From positions 1,984,001-2,048,000 of the forward strand of contig JAGTXZ010000019.1 of the NCBI GenBank assembly GCA_018398575.1: DNA of 64,000 bases, read 5' to 3'. The DNA comes from Ampelomyces quisqualis (taxonomy: Eukaryota; Ascomycota; Dothideomycetes; Pleosporales; Phaeosphaeriaceae). This document shows positions 23,569 to 35,659 of this stretch, piece after piece. The notes beneath the pieces were generated by a model. That model was given only the letters and a program-made list of their open reading frames with translations. It was not told the origin of the DNA and did not search any database. A program made the translations under genes and the position numbers. The number at the start of each line of letters is the position of its first letter. Position 1 is the first letter of the stretch.

Positions 23569-26455
23569 GTTCGCAGACTACCAACAGATTAGAAAGATTC
23601 GCGAGTCAAGATCGGGAATTCCGAGGTCCGAGTTGTGAAAGTACATACTGATAGGTTGCAAGCAAGACAGGCGAAGGTGCCTCAGGCCTGATGCGTTTGG
23701 CACTTAGCAAGATACTTGGGCGGCTGTGCTTGAATCTAGCACTTGGTGTCGAACAGTCGTTCCGCAGATGACTTTGACACTGAATCTTTGACCGGTGAAG
23801 GACACAGGCGGCGTTGGGATAATAGGGTTTATAGCCCAACTGGGACAACAATGCATCAGACTTCTAGTCAAACAGAAAATTGAGGTTACTAGTGAAAAGA
23901 ACACTGCTACGTGGCAGCAAATGTGGCAACTGATTTGCGAAGCTGTTGGAAGCTTTGAGAGGACCACCGGCCCTGATGTTTGTAGAGGCTGATGCACGCA
24001 CGGCCTTGCCCGTTGGGGATACTTGGGAACATGCATGCAAGTATACACCAGTCGTACACCCCACCCCAACTGCTCGGGCACATGCTGCCAGAAGCAGTGC
24101 AGGCCAGACTGTGAAGCTGGGACCAAAGTAGGTGAAACATTGTACAGACGAGGGCCTGTTTGGCCTTCACTCGACAGGCGCCAGGAATGCATGAACAATG
24201 AGGCGAATGTAATGGGACTCACATGTGAGTTGAGATACTGCTACGCAATGTAGCAAGCACACACTATTATGAGAAAGTTTGACAAAAATGTCAACCGTCG
24301 AAGAATGATCTAGGATTTGAGCTTGATCCAGTTGGTTCCATCATCTCTTGTTTGATGGCAGCATGGTGGTACCGCGGAGGCGGGTAGCGAAGCATGCGTC
24401 GCGACCTGACCTCCTTGAATGGAAGTGCGATGAGGAAATCTTGGACTTGTCTTCTACGTGTCACACTTTGGTGCTGACTCGTGAATGCGAGATCGATTTT
24501 GGCGCACCGCCGTCGATGGTGATCGTTTCTTGAGGTGTACCGCTTCTTGGCGCATACGAGCCAAAACGCTCAGTATCTGGCAGCAGACTCTTATTGGCTC
24601 TGATATAAGATCAGCTAAGTTGATTCAAATTGTCGTTGTACAGTAGTCCCAGCAATGTTCGCTCGTATGCGCCAGGAAGCAGAAGCATCACCCTGGAAAG
24701 GCCATGCGGCTGTCTGAGGCGATAAGATCTCCGATATTCAAAAACTGCACCCCCAGCAACGACGAGTATGCCGATGCGTCAGGGTGCGCCGAAAGGACCT
24801 GCACGAGAGCTGTTAATTGGGGCGATAGTCTGAAGCATCCTTGCAGTGCACTAGTGTTACGCAATGGTATTTTCCCGATAGCACAACAGGCAACAAGCGC
24901 TATGCTCTGTCAACCAGAACATTGCTCGACTAGGGGGCCTAGATCGCTCCCGTATGGAGGCCGACATGACACAATCTTGTGCGGCCGAGGGGACGGGAGG
25001 GGATGGGGGGGTCGAAAGAGAGTTCCGAGGGCACGCAAGAAGGTCTATGGTGGTGTATACGGCTGCGGGACAATACTTCCCCGAGCCGAGAGGTGAACGG
25101 GGTGCCGAAAAGGGTCGATGATGAAAGCGATCCATGTCTGCATACGGTCATGTTTCAGGCTCAGGCGTGCACTTGACTTCATAGTCAGCGCACCTACGTG
25201 TGCTACTGATTTTCCGCCCGTATTGTCTTGAGAAATTCATGGCACGCTGAGGAAATTACCAGAAGGAGCATGAGGCAGCGCGCGCTGCTGTCAGGTCCTT
25301 TCTTGGTTAGGCAGAGACGAAGTTTGCCAAGGTCAAAGCAAACGGCGGCTTCCTCGCATGAACCCAAGGGGCATAGCGTACTGTACTTGGTATGCCTCCG
25401 CAAAACCTACGTGGTCGAGGCATTGGTCAAGATGTGTGGCCTTGGCTTGGTTGAGTATCGTTGTAGGCCCATGGTGCCATCCCACACCTATAAAAATGGA
25501 TAACAGGATAACGACGAATCCACCAAGGCAAACAAGACGATGCTCTAGGTAGCGCCTCAGTCAGGAAAGAGCAGATATTCAGAGGCTAAAGAGCTTGAGT
25601 TCGCCGAGCGACAGCTCTTCGTGATTCATGTCAAGCTTGTTTGATACAAACAGTCTTAGGGGCTTCGCAGTGGTACGGCGAGAGAAGCGGATTGCTTTCA
25701 TATCAGCTGCGCGACAGGCTTTTTCTTGGCTTCGCTGTATCAGCAAGAAGCTTGACTCGTCGTTTCGCCTGACGGCTCAATGAAACGACAGAGAGCAGCA
25801 AGCAGGCCGGTCTCGGGACATGCCCGGACGAAGAGGAATGCATCTCCAACAGGGATCTCGTTTGTGCTGGGGCGAGACATTGGTAACGACCAGAAGACAA
25901 CGAACAAACGCTGCGGCTTCACGACCTTGGCTTGAAGGCGACACAGCGTTTGGTCAACGGCTGATTCGCCAAACGTCCGCCTCGCCGCAGGCGATCCATG
26001 CTCTTTACACCAGCTCACTCTTTTGGCATGTACGTGGCTGCATTCAGACAGCGTCCGGGTGCTGGCCGAGCCAATGAGGCTCATTTGTAGCGTGGTGCCT
26101 GAGGCTCATGCTGAGGGGCACGGGTGCTTCGATTCTACATAGAAGGTGAAGCTGCACGGAGGCGACAATGAACTCCGGACAACACGGCCATGACGGCCGA
26201 TGTGTGAAGGGACGCTGGAGCACGTCGCGCAGGAGTATCGATGGGCAACCTGGATGATATTAAAAGTGGAGGTGGGCAGTGTTACGGCGTGGGTGGGTGG
26301 TGCAGCGGCTCTCGTCCCGGATGCTCATTACCCACGTCACATGACGCGAGGGGCCCAAGCTCCTTCCATGAGCAGCGCGTTCCTCGCCGGGAAATGGAAT
26401 CTTTTGCGACAAACACCACGAGTCCATCCAAGTCGGCACAAAGACTGTGCGAACC
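23569..26455. other. Gene-poor region (2.9 kb)
   Basis: I find no supported protein-coding gene, tRNA or repeat-encoded protein. Frames of up to 172 codons exist on the minus strand (23704-24222) but have no motif or splice logic. The only structured feature seen is a 20-base inverted repeat at 24542-24561/24661-24680. The region separates the zinc-cluster gene (minus) from cyp6 (plus), so it contains two promoters and may hold a noncoding transcript. Confidence 0.5.
24542..24680. repeat. 20-base inverted repeat flanking 99 bases
   Basis: The left arm (24542-24561) reads GCTTCTTGGCGCATACGAGC. The right arm (24661-24680) is its reverse complement with one mismatch (T/C at the sixth base). The 99-base spacer is AT-richer than its surroundings and has no open frame. 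No clear target-site duplication is visible. It could be a small nonautonomous element remnant, a hairpin-forming transcript, or a paired protein-binding site. Confidence 0.8.
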
Positions 26456-28000
26456 ATGTCCGTGCTCCTGGAAACGTCCCTGGGTGACATTACCATTGAC
26501 CTGCTGGTTGACGATGCGCCCAGATGCTGTGAGAAGTAAGTCTATCCAATCCCTACGCGCGCCCCGTGTGCTGTTGCAGCCCTCCACAGCATGTGCGTGC
26601 TTGCGCCCGCTGTCTTTTCCAAGCTGAGCATGGAACAGACACTGACAGCTGGCTACCGTAGCTTCCTCAAGTTATGCAAACTGAAGTACTACAACTTTGC
26701 GCCCGTGCATAGCGTTCAGCCAAACTTCTCCTTCCAGACCGGTGACCCCATTGGCCCCAGCTCCAAAGAGAGCGATGGCGGCCGCTCGATATGGGGCCTG
26801 CTCGACCCTGCTCAGCCTGCGAAGAAGACATTCGCGCCAGAGTTCGCGCCCAAGCTGAAGCACGCGGAGATGGGCACTGTCAGTATGGCGACCGCGCCAA
26901 ACCCAGACGACCCTGATGAGCGATTGGCGGGCAGCCAGTTCATCGTTACCCTAGGACCAAGCATTGATTTTCTGGATGGCAAGGCTGCAGTGTTTGGCAC
27001 AGTGGTCGAGGGCTTTGATACGTTGGAGAAGATCAACACCGCCTACATCGATGACAAGGGCCAGCCATTGAAAGACATCCGGTTGCTGCACACTGTAGTT
27101 CTCGACGACCCGTACGACGATCCTGCTGGCCTCATCGAGCTTCCCGAAAGCCCTGTACCCTCTGCCGCGCAGCTCGCAACTGTACGTGTCGCCCACGATG
27201 AGAACGTGGAAGTAGAGAACGACCCAGAGGCGCTAGAGAAAGTTCGCAGGGAACGTGAGGCGCGCGCACAAGCACTTACGCTTGAGATGGTCGGGGATCT
27301 ACCTTTCGCTGAGGTTGCACCGCCAGAGAATGTGCTCTTCGTATGTAAGCTCAATCCGGTAACGCAGGACGAGGATCTGGAGCTCATTTTTTCGCGCTTC
27401 GGAAAAATTGTGAGCTGCGAAGTCATCAGGGACAAGAAGACTGGGGACAGCTTACAGTATGCCTTTATCGAGTACACGAACCAGAAGGACTGCGAACAGG
27501 CGTACTTCAAGATGGATGGAGTCTTGATTGACGACCACCGCATACACGTCGACTTTTCACAAAGTGTATCGAGGATCGCCGACGACTGGCGAGATGCTAC
27601 AAACTTGAAGCGGAAAAGAGCAGCAGGGGGCTTCGGAGGCATCGACAACCTGGAGAAGAAGAGGCAATACCGAGGAGACGCAGGCCGCCATATTGTCCCC
27701 GACTCAGTCGTCAACAGACTTGTTGCTGACCGCGACACATTAGCGAAACATCCCAACGGCGACAAGTTGAGAGACGACCGGGACCGGCGACGAGATGACA
27801 CGAGGAGGCGAGAACGAAGGGATGATTACCACGACGACCGCTTCAAACGCAACCGCAGTCGAAGCCCGAAGCGAGACCGCGACAACGGCCGCTATGAACC
27901 CAAGCGACGAGAACGAAGTCGCAGCCCAGACCGTCGTGACAGCCGCCGCGACCGGAGTCGAGATGGGTATAGGAGGGACGACCGCGATCGCCGGCGTTGA
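26456..28000 (+). CDS. cyp6: Cyclophilin-RRM protein, PPIL4/Cyp6 type
   Basis: Nuclear cyclophilin fused to an RNA-recognition motif, thought to act around spliceosomes or RNA polymerase II. Exon 1 (26456-26535) starts MSVLLETSLGDITIDLLVDD; an intron at 26536-26661 precedes exon 2 (26662-28000); 472 residues. The cyclophilin domain covers about residues 1-170 (KYYNFAPVHSVQPNFSFQTG, GSQFIVTLGPSIDFLDGKAA, VFGTVVEGFDTLEKIN). The RRM lies at about 248-325, with RNP2 VLFVCKLN and RNP1-like YAFIEY. From about residue 385 the tail is Arg/Asp/Ser-rich with RSRSP repeats, as in splicing factors. In the cyclophilin domain the usual catalytic arginine after FH is replaced (PVHSVQPNF) and the drug-contact tryptophan is Phe (IDFLDGK), so isomerase activity is probably weak, as in other PPIL4 proteins. 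Confidence 0.93.
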
Positions 28001-28567
28001 TCTGAGAGCATACGGGGCGCTCGATGTATATAGGATTAGATAGCTGATGTACATTGAATTGATACCATGGTCACCACGCCACACGCGCGGCACAAATCAA
28101 ATGCCCCACTCGACGTCCAAGCTCCCATTTCAAAATTCCGTTCAATCAAAATGGTCAAGAGCTCATTCCATGTCAAGAAATCGCGATAAAAAAAAAGTTG
28201 TACAAGAGGACTTTTTTTTGTTGCGTTGTCCTAGCACTGCGGGGAAAATCTTCCGATAAAAATCACCTCCCATGAGGAAAGAGCGCCGAAACACCGGATT
28301 GACCCACCCATTGCAAATATATTTCATGCCCAATTTAGACTTGTAAACGCCAATACCAATGCTGTTGTATCTTTCAGTCCTCAGGAATGCCCTGGTACTC
28401 GTTTTGTTTCAGTGCCTCGGTCAAGTCTTTGTTCCCACGTGCTCCCGTTCTGCATGTACGCCGGCCCACCTTCTGGTTCTCGACCGCCGTGTGGTGCTGG
28501 AATTTCACTGCGTCGTTCATGGCTCACGTAGATGGTCGTCGTGGTGAGACATGTGGTAGCTGGACGA
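28001..28567. other. Convergent 3' intergenic region
   Basis: It separates the 3' ends of cyp6 (plus) and rpb2 (minus). A-rich and T-rich runs near 28190-28220 may be polyadenylation-related. No gene is seen. Confidence 0.45.
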
Positions 28568-31500
28568 CTAGTCACGCACGCTGAGACCGGAGCGGTCCGT
28601 GAACATGCGGGTCGCAATGTTCATGGCGAGGAGTTCTTGGAAGAGGAGTTTGGCGGCGTAGGGGATGTGGATTTGCGAGATGCGCGTCTTGTTGTGGCAG
28701 GGTCGGCATTCGTAGTTGCCTTTCTTGATGGAGCTGGAGGATGTGTTAGTTGTAGGATTACTTTAGGGGAATGAGGTAAGAACTTACGCAATAGGACTCA
28801 TCAGTCCGCAGATGTCGCATACGTGAACGGTATAGGCATCCGAGACTGTGAAGAGACGCTCCTTGAGGAAGGCAGCTGCACCGTGAGCAATCATACAATC
28901 GCGCTCCATCTCTCCGAATCGTAGACCACCATCACGCGCACGGCCTTCGACGGGTTGGCGGGTCAAAATCTGTAGGGGACCACGTGCACGTGCGTGAATC
29001 TTGTCGTCGACCATATGGCGGAGACGCTGGTAGTATGTTGGACCCAGGAACACTTGCACGCGCATCTTCTTGCCCGTGTGGCCATTGTACATGATCTCGA
29101 AGCCACGCTTCTGGTAGCCGGCATTCTCCAAAAGATCAGAGATCTCGTCGACAGTGACCTCGGTGAACGGTGTGGCGTCACCCTCTTGACCAGTGATAGC
29201 GCCAACCTTGGACAGCAGACACTCAACCAAATGGGCAATTGTCATACGAGACGGAATGGCGTGGGGATTGATGATCAAATCAGGTGTCAATCCCTCCTTC
29301 GTGAACGGCATGTCTTCTTGTCGGTAAGTGATACCAATAGTACCCTTCTGACCGTGACGAGAGGCAAACTTGTCACCAATCTGAGGGACCTTGGTAGTAC
29401 GAGTACGGACCTTGACGAAGCGTAGGCCTTCGGTGTTGGTGGTGAACAAGACTTGATCGACGATACCGTTCTCTGTGCTTCGCAGAGGAGTAGATACGTC
29501 TCGCTTAGTGTGCAGAGTCGTCTTCTGGCCCAGCTCTTGGGCATCGGTGCCAATGGGCGCAGTCTTACCGATGATAATATCATCACCAGAGACACGCACA
29601 CCAGGAGCCACAACACCATCGTCGTCCAACTTGTCGTAAGTTCCTCCCTTCAGTCGAAGCGTGTCGGCACGAGTCGGCTTCTCGAATTGTTCCAGCACGT
29701 TGACTCCAATGCGCTTCTCCTGCTCGGTGTATGCACGGTAAAACAAACTTCTGAACAGACCTCGATCGATACTGCTCTGGTTCATGATGACGGAATCTTC
29801 TTGGTTGTAACCGGAGTAACAGGCGATGGCGACGATGGCATTCTGACCAGCAGGAAGTTCTCGGAACTTGAGGTACTCCATGGATCGGGTCGTGGCTAAA
29901 GGCTTCTGGGGGTAGTACAAGACGTTCATCATCGTCTCCATGCGCAGAGCATAGTTGGTCAGGGCGACACCCATGGCTTGTTTACCCATGGCAGACTGGT
30001 AGGTGTTACGAGGCGATTGGTTGTGGTCAGGGAAAGGAATGATGCTGGCGCAGATACCGAGAATCATAGCGGGATGAATCTCGCAATGGGTGTAAGCGTG
30101 AATGCGCGGATCTGGTTTGGGCTTGATGCGTCTGAGGCGCTCCTTGCCGAGATTTGCTCGCTCGTTCGTAGGAAGACCTTGCTTCATGGCTCGCCACTCT
30201 TCGAGATCTTCTGGAGAGAATGTGATCATTGCAGTCTCCTCTTCCTCGGCATCGAGATACTCAATCACACCGTTCTGGATAAGCCCCTTCCAACCATAGG
30301 TGTTTTCGGCAATATCTTCCTCACTCCAGCCCGCACGACTCTCAGATTCCAACTGCTCGCGCACAAGTTTGTTACTGATATCCCTGTCGAATACAAGATG
30401 GTTACGATTGGGTTTCGTGGGCCCGTTCTCGACTACGAAAAGGGGTCGCATGACACGACCAGCATCCGTGAAGATCTTGAACTCTCGATCACGAATATCA
30501 CGAATCAAACTCATCTCGTAAGATAGAGTTCCGTTCCTCCTGAGCTCTTGCACGACCGAGACGAGTTGTTGCGCGTGAGAGTGGACACCTACCCAGACAC
30601 CGTTCACAAACACCTTTGTAGCGTCCGGGTTCTGATTCTGGTCGTACTCTTCGAGAAGCTGCATGTTACGTTGTGACATGAAGTCAATGATAGGAGAGGC
30701 GTCACTACCAACACTGACGTAGCACATGAGAGACAAGTTCTTGACCAGACCACAAGCCTGTCCTTCTGGGGTTTCGGCAGGGCATACGAGACCCCAGTGA
30801 GAGTTGTGCAGTTGTCGGGGCTTCGCCAATTTGCCGTCGCGACCGACGGGTGTGTTCGTCCGGCGAAGATGGGACAATGTAGATGCATATGTATAGCGGT
30901 TCAACACTTGAGAGACACCAGCTTTCGCCGACGCAGCCTTTTTCTGATCACCCCAGTTGCCAGTTGCCAAAGAGTACTTCAGCCCGTTGGTGATGATGCT
31001 GGCTTTCACGGCCATCTGTACGTTGAAGTCTTGATTGTTCTCAACGCATCGCTGCAGGTATTTGTAGACATCCTTGGTTAATTTCAGGAACAGAATACGG
31101 AAGAGGTTGGCAACCAGCGGTCCTGCTAGATCAAGTCGCTTCTTGCCGAAGTGATCTCGGTCGTCTTCGTCTCGGCGACCCAGGACACATTGCAGCAGGC
31201 GGTGAATCATGTAGCCGAAGAAATAAGCTTTGCGAGTATCCTGACCTTCCTTTTGCGAGATATGAGGCAGGAACTCGCGCTGCATGATGTCTCTCGCGAA
31301 TTTGAGACGCCTATCCCTGGTACCTGTATTCGCTCCACGCTTGGCGATGAAGTCGAGCGCGGTCTCTCTGTCCTGCACGACAGCACCCTCTTCGATGCTG
31401 GGCTTCAACAACTCAAGCATTTGTGTGTCCGTACGGTCGTATACGACGTGACTGAGAATCTCTTCGTCAGAAACGATGCCGAGGGCGCGGAAGACGATGG

Positions 31501-32422
31501 CCATGGGCACTTCCTTCTTGATATACGGGAGAGACGCGTATGCAAAGGGCCCCGGCGCGCGCTTTCCACCGGTGCTGGCGAGCGAATTGTCTGACCATTT
31601 GATGTTGAAGGACGAAATCAGGCGGGTGCCCTTCTCGACTGCACTCCGAATCTCGGCCGTCCATGGAATGGAACCCTGCTTCTTCCGGAAGACCTGGACA
31701 ATGTTCGCCGCGCTGCGTTCTTGTGCAATCAAGACCTTCTCACTGCCGTTGATGACGAAGTAGCCGCCTTGGTCGTATGGGCACTCGTTGAAGGCAAAGA
31801 GCGCCTCGTCGGACTGGTTGCGCAGATGACACAGCTCAGATCGCAACATGACAGGCAGCTTCCCTATGAAGACCCGCGCCGACTCCTCGTCCATGGGCAC
31901 GTCTTCGCGCTCCCATCTGATCTGTGTTGCCCCGCCAGGGCCCATTGTGGTGGTGACGTCCATGTCCTCCTCTTCGCCGTCGAGCGGTGCCTGGGTCTCC
32001 TTGGCGATCATAATACGATTCGAGATGTCTGCCAGCATTGCGCCCGAGTAGGTGAGGTTGCGCAGACGCGCTTCGTGGGGAAAGAGCTGCACAGTGGTGC
32101 CATCTCCTTCCGTGTGCGTAGGGCGCGCGAGGTAGACGCGTCCGAACTTGATCTCGTAGCGGCGCTTGATGATGGGGTCGCTGTCTTCGTCCGGGTTGTA
32201 GGGCGTGTTCTGCTCGAGTATTACGCTGCCGTTCTCCTTCACAATGTCCTGGATGGTGTTCCGCGTAAATTCGTCGTATGAGTCCAGCTGCTGCGACACC
32301 AGGCCCTTTGTGTCGAAGAACGAGCTGATAACGGCCCAGCAGTCCTCCGACGTGATGTCTCCACCCTCTAGGTCATCCTCGTACTCGTCCTCGACATCGT
32401 CGACATACTGCGTGGTAGCCAT
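28568..32422 (-). CDS. rpb2: DNA-directed RNA polymerase II second largest subunit Rpb2
   Basis: Core catalytic subunit of RNA polymerase II; forms the wall, protrusion, lobe and hybrid-binding region opposite Rpb1. Exon 1 (32422-28788) and exon 2 (28733-28568) are joined over a 54-base intron, giving 1266 residues (yeast Rpb2 is 1224). The start MATTQYVDDVEDEYEDDL leads into the conserved DCWAVISSFFDTKGLVSQQL. Landmarks include VIAQERSAANIVQVF-type fork residues (KVLIAQERSA), NSHWGLVCPAETPEGQACGL, GYNQEDSVIMNQSSIDRGLF, the catalytic-region signature GDKFASRHGQKGTIGITYRQ, GEMERDCMIAHGAAAFLKER, and the C-terminal zinc site HVCDICGLM (exon 1) with ECRPCHNK (exon 2), so the intron splits the zinc-binding clamp between its two Cys pairs. 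The C-terminal anchor LLFQELLAMNIATRM is intact. No defects seen. Commonly used as a fungal phylogenetic marker. Confidence 0.98.
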
Positions 32423-32719
32423 GCTGGCGACGATAGAGGCTCGGCAAGGTGCGCGCGGCGGGAAGAGAGGGGGACGGTGGTGAGAGCGGATGGGGAGTGT
32501 GGAGCTCCTTGTCTCCTAGGGTTGCCGCGACGGATGGCGAGTTCCACAAAGAAAGTGCCAAGAGTTTCCTCGCATTAGCGCGCTTCTTTGCACCTCACCT
32601 CTCCACTTGCACTGATATGTTCAAACTTCACCGCACCGGACTTCAAACTCCCGGAGCATCACCATGTCATTGAACAACCCTTGCCAACATTACTCTACTC
32701 AAGTAATTGGCACCCTCCC

Positions 32720-35143
32720 TCACTCCGCCCTGTAATAAGGCCCCTCCCCCCTAACAACATAAATCTGCCCAATCAACACCGTAAGTCCCACGACCATTGT
32801 GATCGCAATAATCGGCAAATTGACCCTCGCAAACTCCAACCCGCCCACGCGAATATGTTTCCTACCGAGAATATCGCGCCACAACATGCCCGCCAGACTC
32901 GCGCTAAACGCCAGACTAAACGCGCCGTAATTCACTCCAATCGCCATGCTATACACGGTGCCCCAGAACGTGCGGTCAGAAATCGGGACGCCATTGCGCC
33001 GGTGGATTTCCTGCCATGCCTGGATGACGCGGGATATGAGGATTGTGGTGCCAATGTTTGTTCCTGCGAACTGTGGTGGTCGTTAGCCGCACATCCCTCG
33101 GAACTTCAGGGGACCAAAGTTGACGTACGTTGCAAAGTATGACTGACACAAAACCCATTCCTCCAACCGCACCGACTGTGCCCGTCTTTTCCACCCAGTT
33201 GTCCCAGCCGTGTGCAAAGACGGGTACCCAGCCTTTTGTGACAAGCGCTTGGACCAGGACGAACATGCAGAAGGCAAAGGGGATGAGGGCGAGTGGGAGG
33301 TGGTGGAAGACGGTCATAGTGGTTGGGAACGTTTCTTGGGCGGAGCGGTAGGTGTGGGCGATGAGGGATGCGAGTGTTGTTCGGGGTTTCTTTGGAATGG
33401 GCTTGCCTTCTTCGGCCTGAGCTGCGTGATCTTTGCTGCTGATTGTTTGGGTCTTCTCCTCGACGTCTGGGCTTGATGTTGCGACTCCGGATGCGTAGGG
33501 CTTCTCGTTGTGTGAGTTGGTGGTGTGTGGTGTGTCGCCAAGTCCACTTGCGTTGATGTCGGCTTGCACAACAGACTTCCTGCGCACTTCTCTTTCGACC
33601 TGTGCGGACTCTGCTCTTCGTCTTCCTTCGTGGGCTATTTGCCGTGTCTCTTTACGGTTGAGCCAGCCAAGCGTTAAATCGAAGCAGAACATGACGAATG
33701 CAGCAGGTAATGTGACCCAGAACACCGGGTACTCCTCCCCGCGAGCAGACGAAACCGCGTTGAGAACGAGAACAGAAATTAGCGTAGCTGCCATCAGTGA
33801 TGCTCCAAATGTGGCGCCTTTCTTGTCAAGGAACGGGTTCAATATCTCCTCCAGTGAGAGTTTCTTGTCCTCGTCCTCATCGCTGCTCGGTTCAGTCTCG
33901 CGCCCACGTTCGTCGTTTTCGACCTTGGCAAATGGGATGTTTGGATTGACTGGCTTCTTGTTCTTCAATTCTGGTGGTAGATCTTCCATCTTGATGGATG
34001 CTGGAATAAGTGACTCATCGTGGAAGATGATATATAGTAAGAACGGAAACAAGACAATGCCAGTGACAAGCACAGGTACGATCACGTTTGCTGTATAGTT
34101 GATGAAGGTGATCTTGAAAGCTCCAGCTAGGACCAGATTTGTGGGATTAGACGAGACCAAAATGGCTGAGGCGATGTTCGCTACAGAGAACTGGGTATAA
34201 ATCCATGCTCGAGGATGTTTGATGTTGCTGGACACGCGAGTCATGTATGACAAGAAAGCCGTGCCAGACAGGATGATTGGATCGTTACCAATGAAGGCTG
34301 TGAGGCTGAAGAAGAAGACGTAAAGGTAGAAGTATAGTCGATGTCCGACCTTGCCACCTTTTTGCAGCACCTTGAAGGCCAGCCATCTGATGAGTCCTGA
34401 TGCATCGACGGATATCGCGATATATGCCAAAGATAAAAAGAACAGCATAATGTCATATGGCGCGATGCCTCTTGCGCCTATTGTGCCGTCATGCACTTCC
34501 TCCCTACCGATTGCCAGGATAGCGAGCAGGATTAGATCGGCCACTAATGGAGCGGTTACAAAGTTCATGGGAAATTGGAATCGGACAAGAGCGCCCGCTT
34601 TGCCATTCCGCAGCCGCGTCGGGTGCTGAGGGGGCTCAATCATGCGGAGTGAACTTGCCAAGTTGAGCACACCTGTCCAAAGCACTCGGGGTAGGTAGAT
34701 GGGTATTTGGAAGGGGAAGAGCACATTGACGTCTGGCGGAATCTTAGCCAAGCAAGTACATTATGAATCTCATTCTCAGCTTACTAGTGAGAACGAAGAC
34801 AATGAGGGTAACGATTGATCGCCATTCTTTGATTTTGCTGGTGTCGAGATCCTGGGGTTCATCCTCGCCTTTCGTTGAGCGCAGCAATAACGTGAGCATC
34901 GTGTTCAAAGAGTCTGGTAGCCGTTAGATATACCTCTTGATGAGATGGATCCGTTTGTTGTACCCACGATGATAGTGCGCCGGATGCGCTGGTAAGTGCG
35001 CCAGACGTAGAAGAAGGCGGACCTATCTCTTCACGCGTGTCATCCACCGATCTTGCATAGTTCTGCAGGCATGTGAAGTTCTTGTACAAGTTTTCGGTTG
35101 GGCAGAGGCCGTTGGGCCAAGCAGTGCACAGCCAAGATGACAT
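32720..35143 (-). CDS. CitMHS / ArsB-NhaD superfamily ion transporter
   Basis: Polytopic membrane protein of the citrate/arsenite/Na+:H+ ion transporter superfamily; substrate not deducible. The start MSSWLCTAWPNGLCPTENLY at 35143 gives a short Cys-containing N-terminus. The first junction is uncertain: frame changes between about 34970 and 34870, and either a splice ending at 34907 (giving SLNTMLTLLLRSTKGEDEPQ) or one ending at about 34862 restores it. Firm exons are up to 34795, 34732-33129 and 33070-32720; the acceptor at 34733 was chosen to keep frame (FVLT then NVNVLFPFQIP). Family motifs include FFSLTAFIGNDPIILSGTAF, FSVANIASAILVSSNPTNLV (the NPTN signature) and the symmetrical C-terminal FAGTNIGTTILISRVIQAW. 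A charged cytoplasmic loop (KKLSLEEILNPFLDKKG to about PKKPRTT) separates two membrane halves of about five to six helices each. Close homologues occur across ascomycetes. Confidence 0.86.
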
Positions 35144-35659
35144 TGGCGTCTCGGCTGACCCAACTACATTGGGCGGAGGTCATCCTGCGACCCAGCCTCA
35201 GTCGCCCGTCAGACTAGCCAGATCTACGCGATGCGCAAACCTCGAGATGGCTCACCGGTTGGCAATCAAAGTAAGCACAGGAGGCGGTCGCTCAGACGCC
35301 TCACTCGTGGCGAGCCGCACAGATTCCCTTCACGCGTCCACGTCAATGTCGTCAACTCACAGCGCGATGCAACTCATTACCGCCATCCAACCCTTCTTCG
35401 AAACACCGTGTGGTTATGCCGGCTATAGCACCGTTCGCCGCGTCCGTTGCGCGGAGCGCCGTGAACGATACGTCACCAGCCTCATCGCCACTCAATGTCG
35501 TGTGTGCATTTCCAGTTTCCGGCCAGTACGGGGCTGGATCGCGAATCGTCAGTCTTCACAGGCAAAGTCGTCCGCCCTGAATATCCAAAGCTGACGGATA
35601 GTACCACAAAAGCTCTATTACGTCCTGGTGATCACGTGTATCTTTGCACGTAAGGCAGA
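35144..35659. promoter_or_regulatory. Divergent promoter region (516 bases)
   Basis: It lies between the transporter start (minus) and the membrane-protein start (plus). No open frame with support; no clear repeat. Confidence 0.45.

Noticed and set aside
23704..24222. 172-codon minus-strand frame beside the zinc-cluster gene
   Set aside because: Looks hydrophobic and Cys/His-rich but with no signal peptide pattern or family; considered chance.
24542..24680. Calling the inverted repeat a transposon
   Set aside because: No target-site duplication or transposase is visible and only one copy can be seen in this window; kept as a repeat only.
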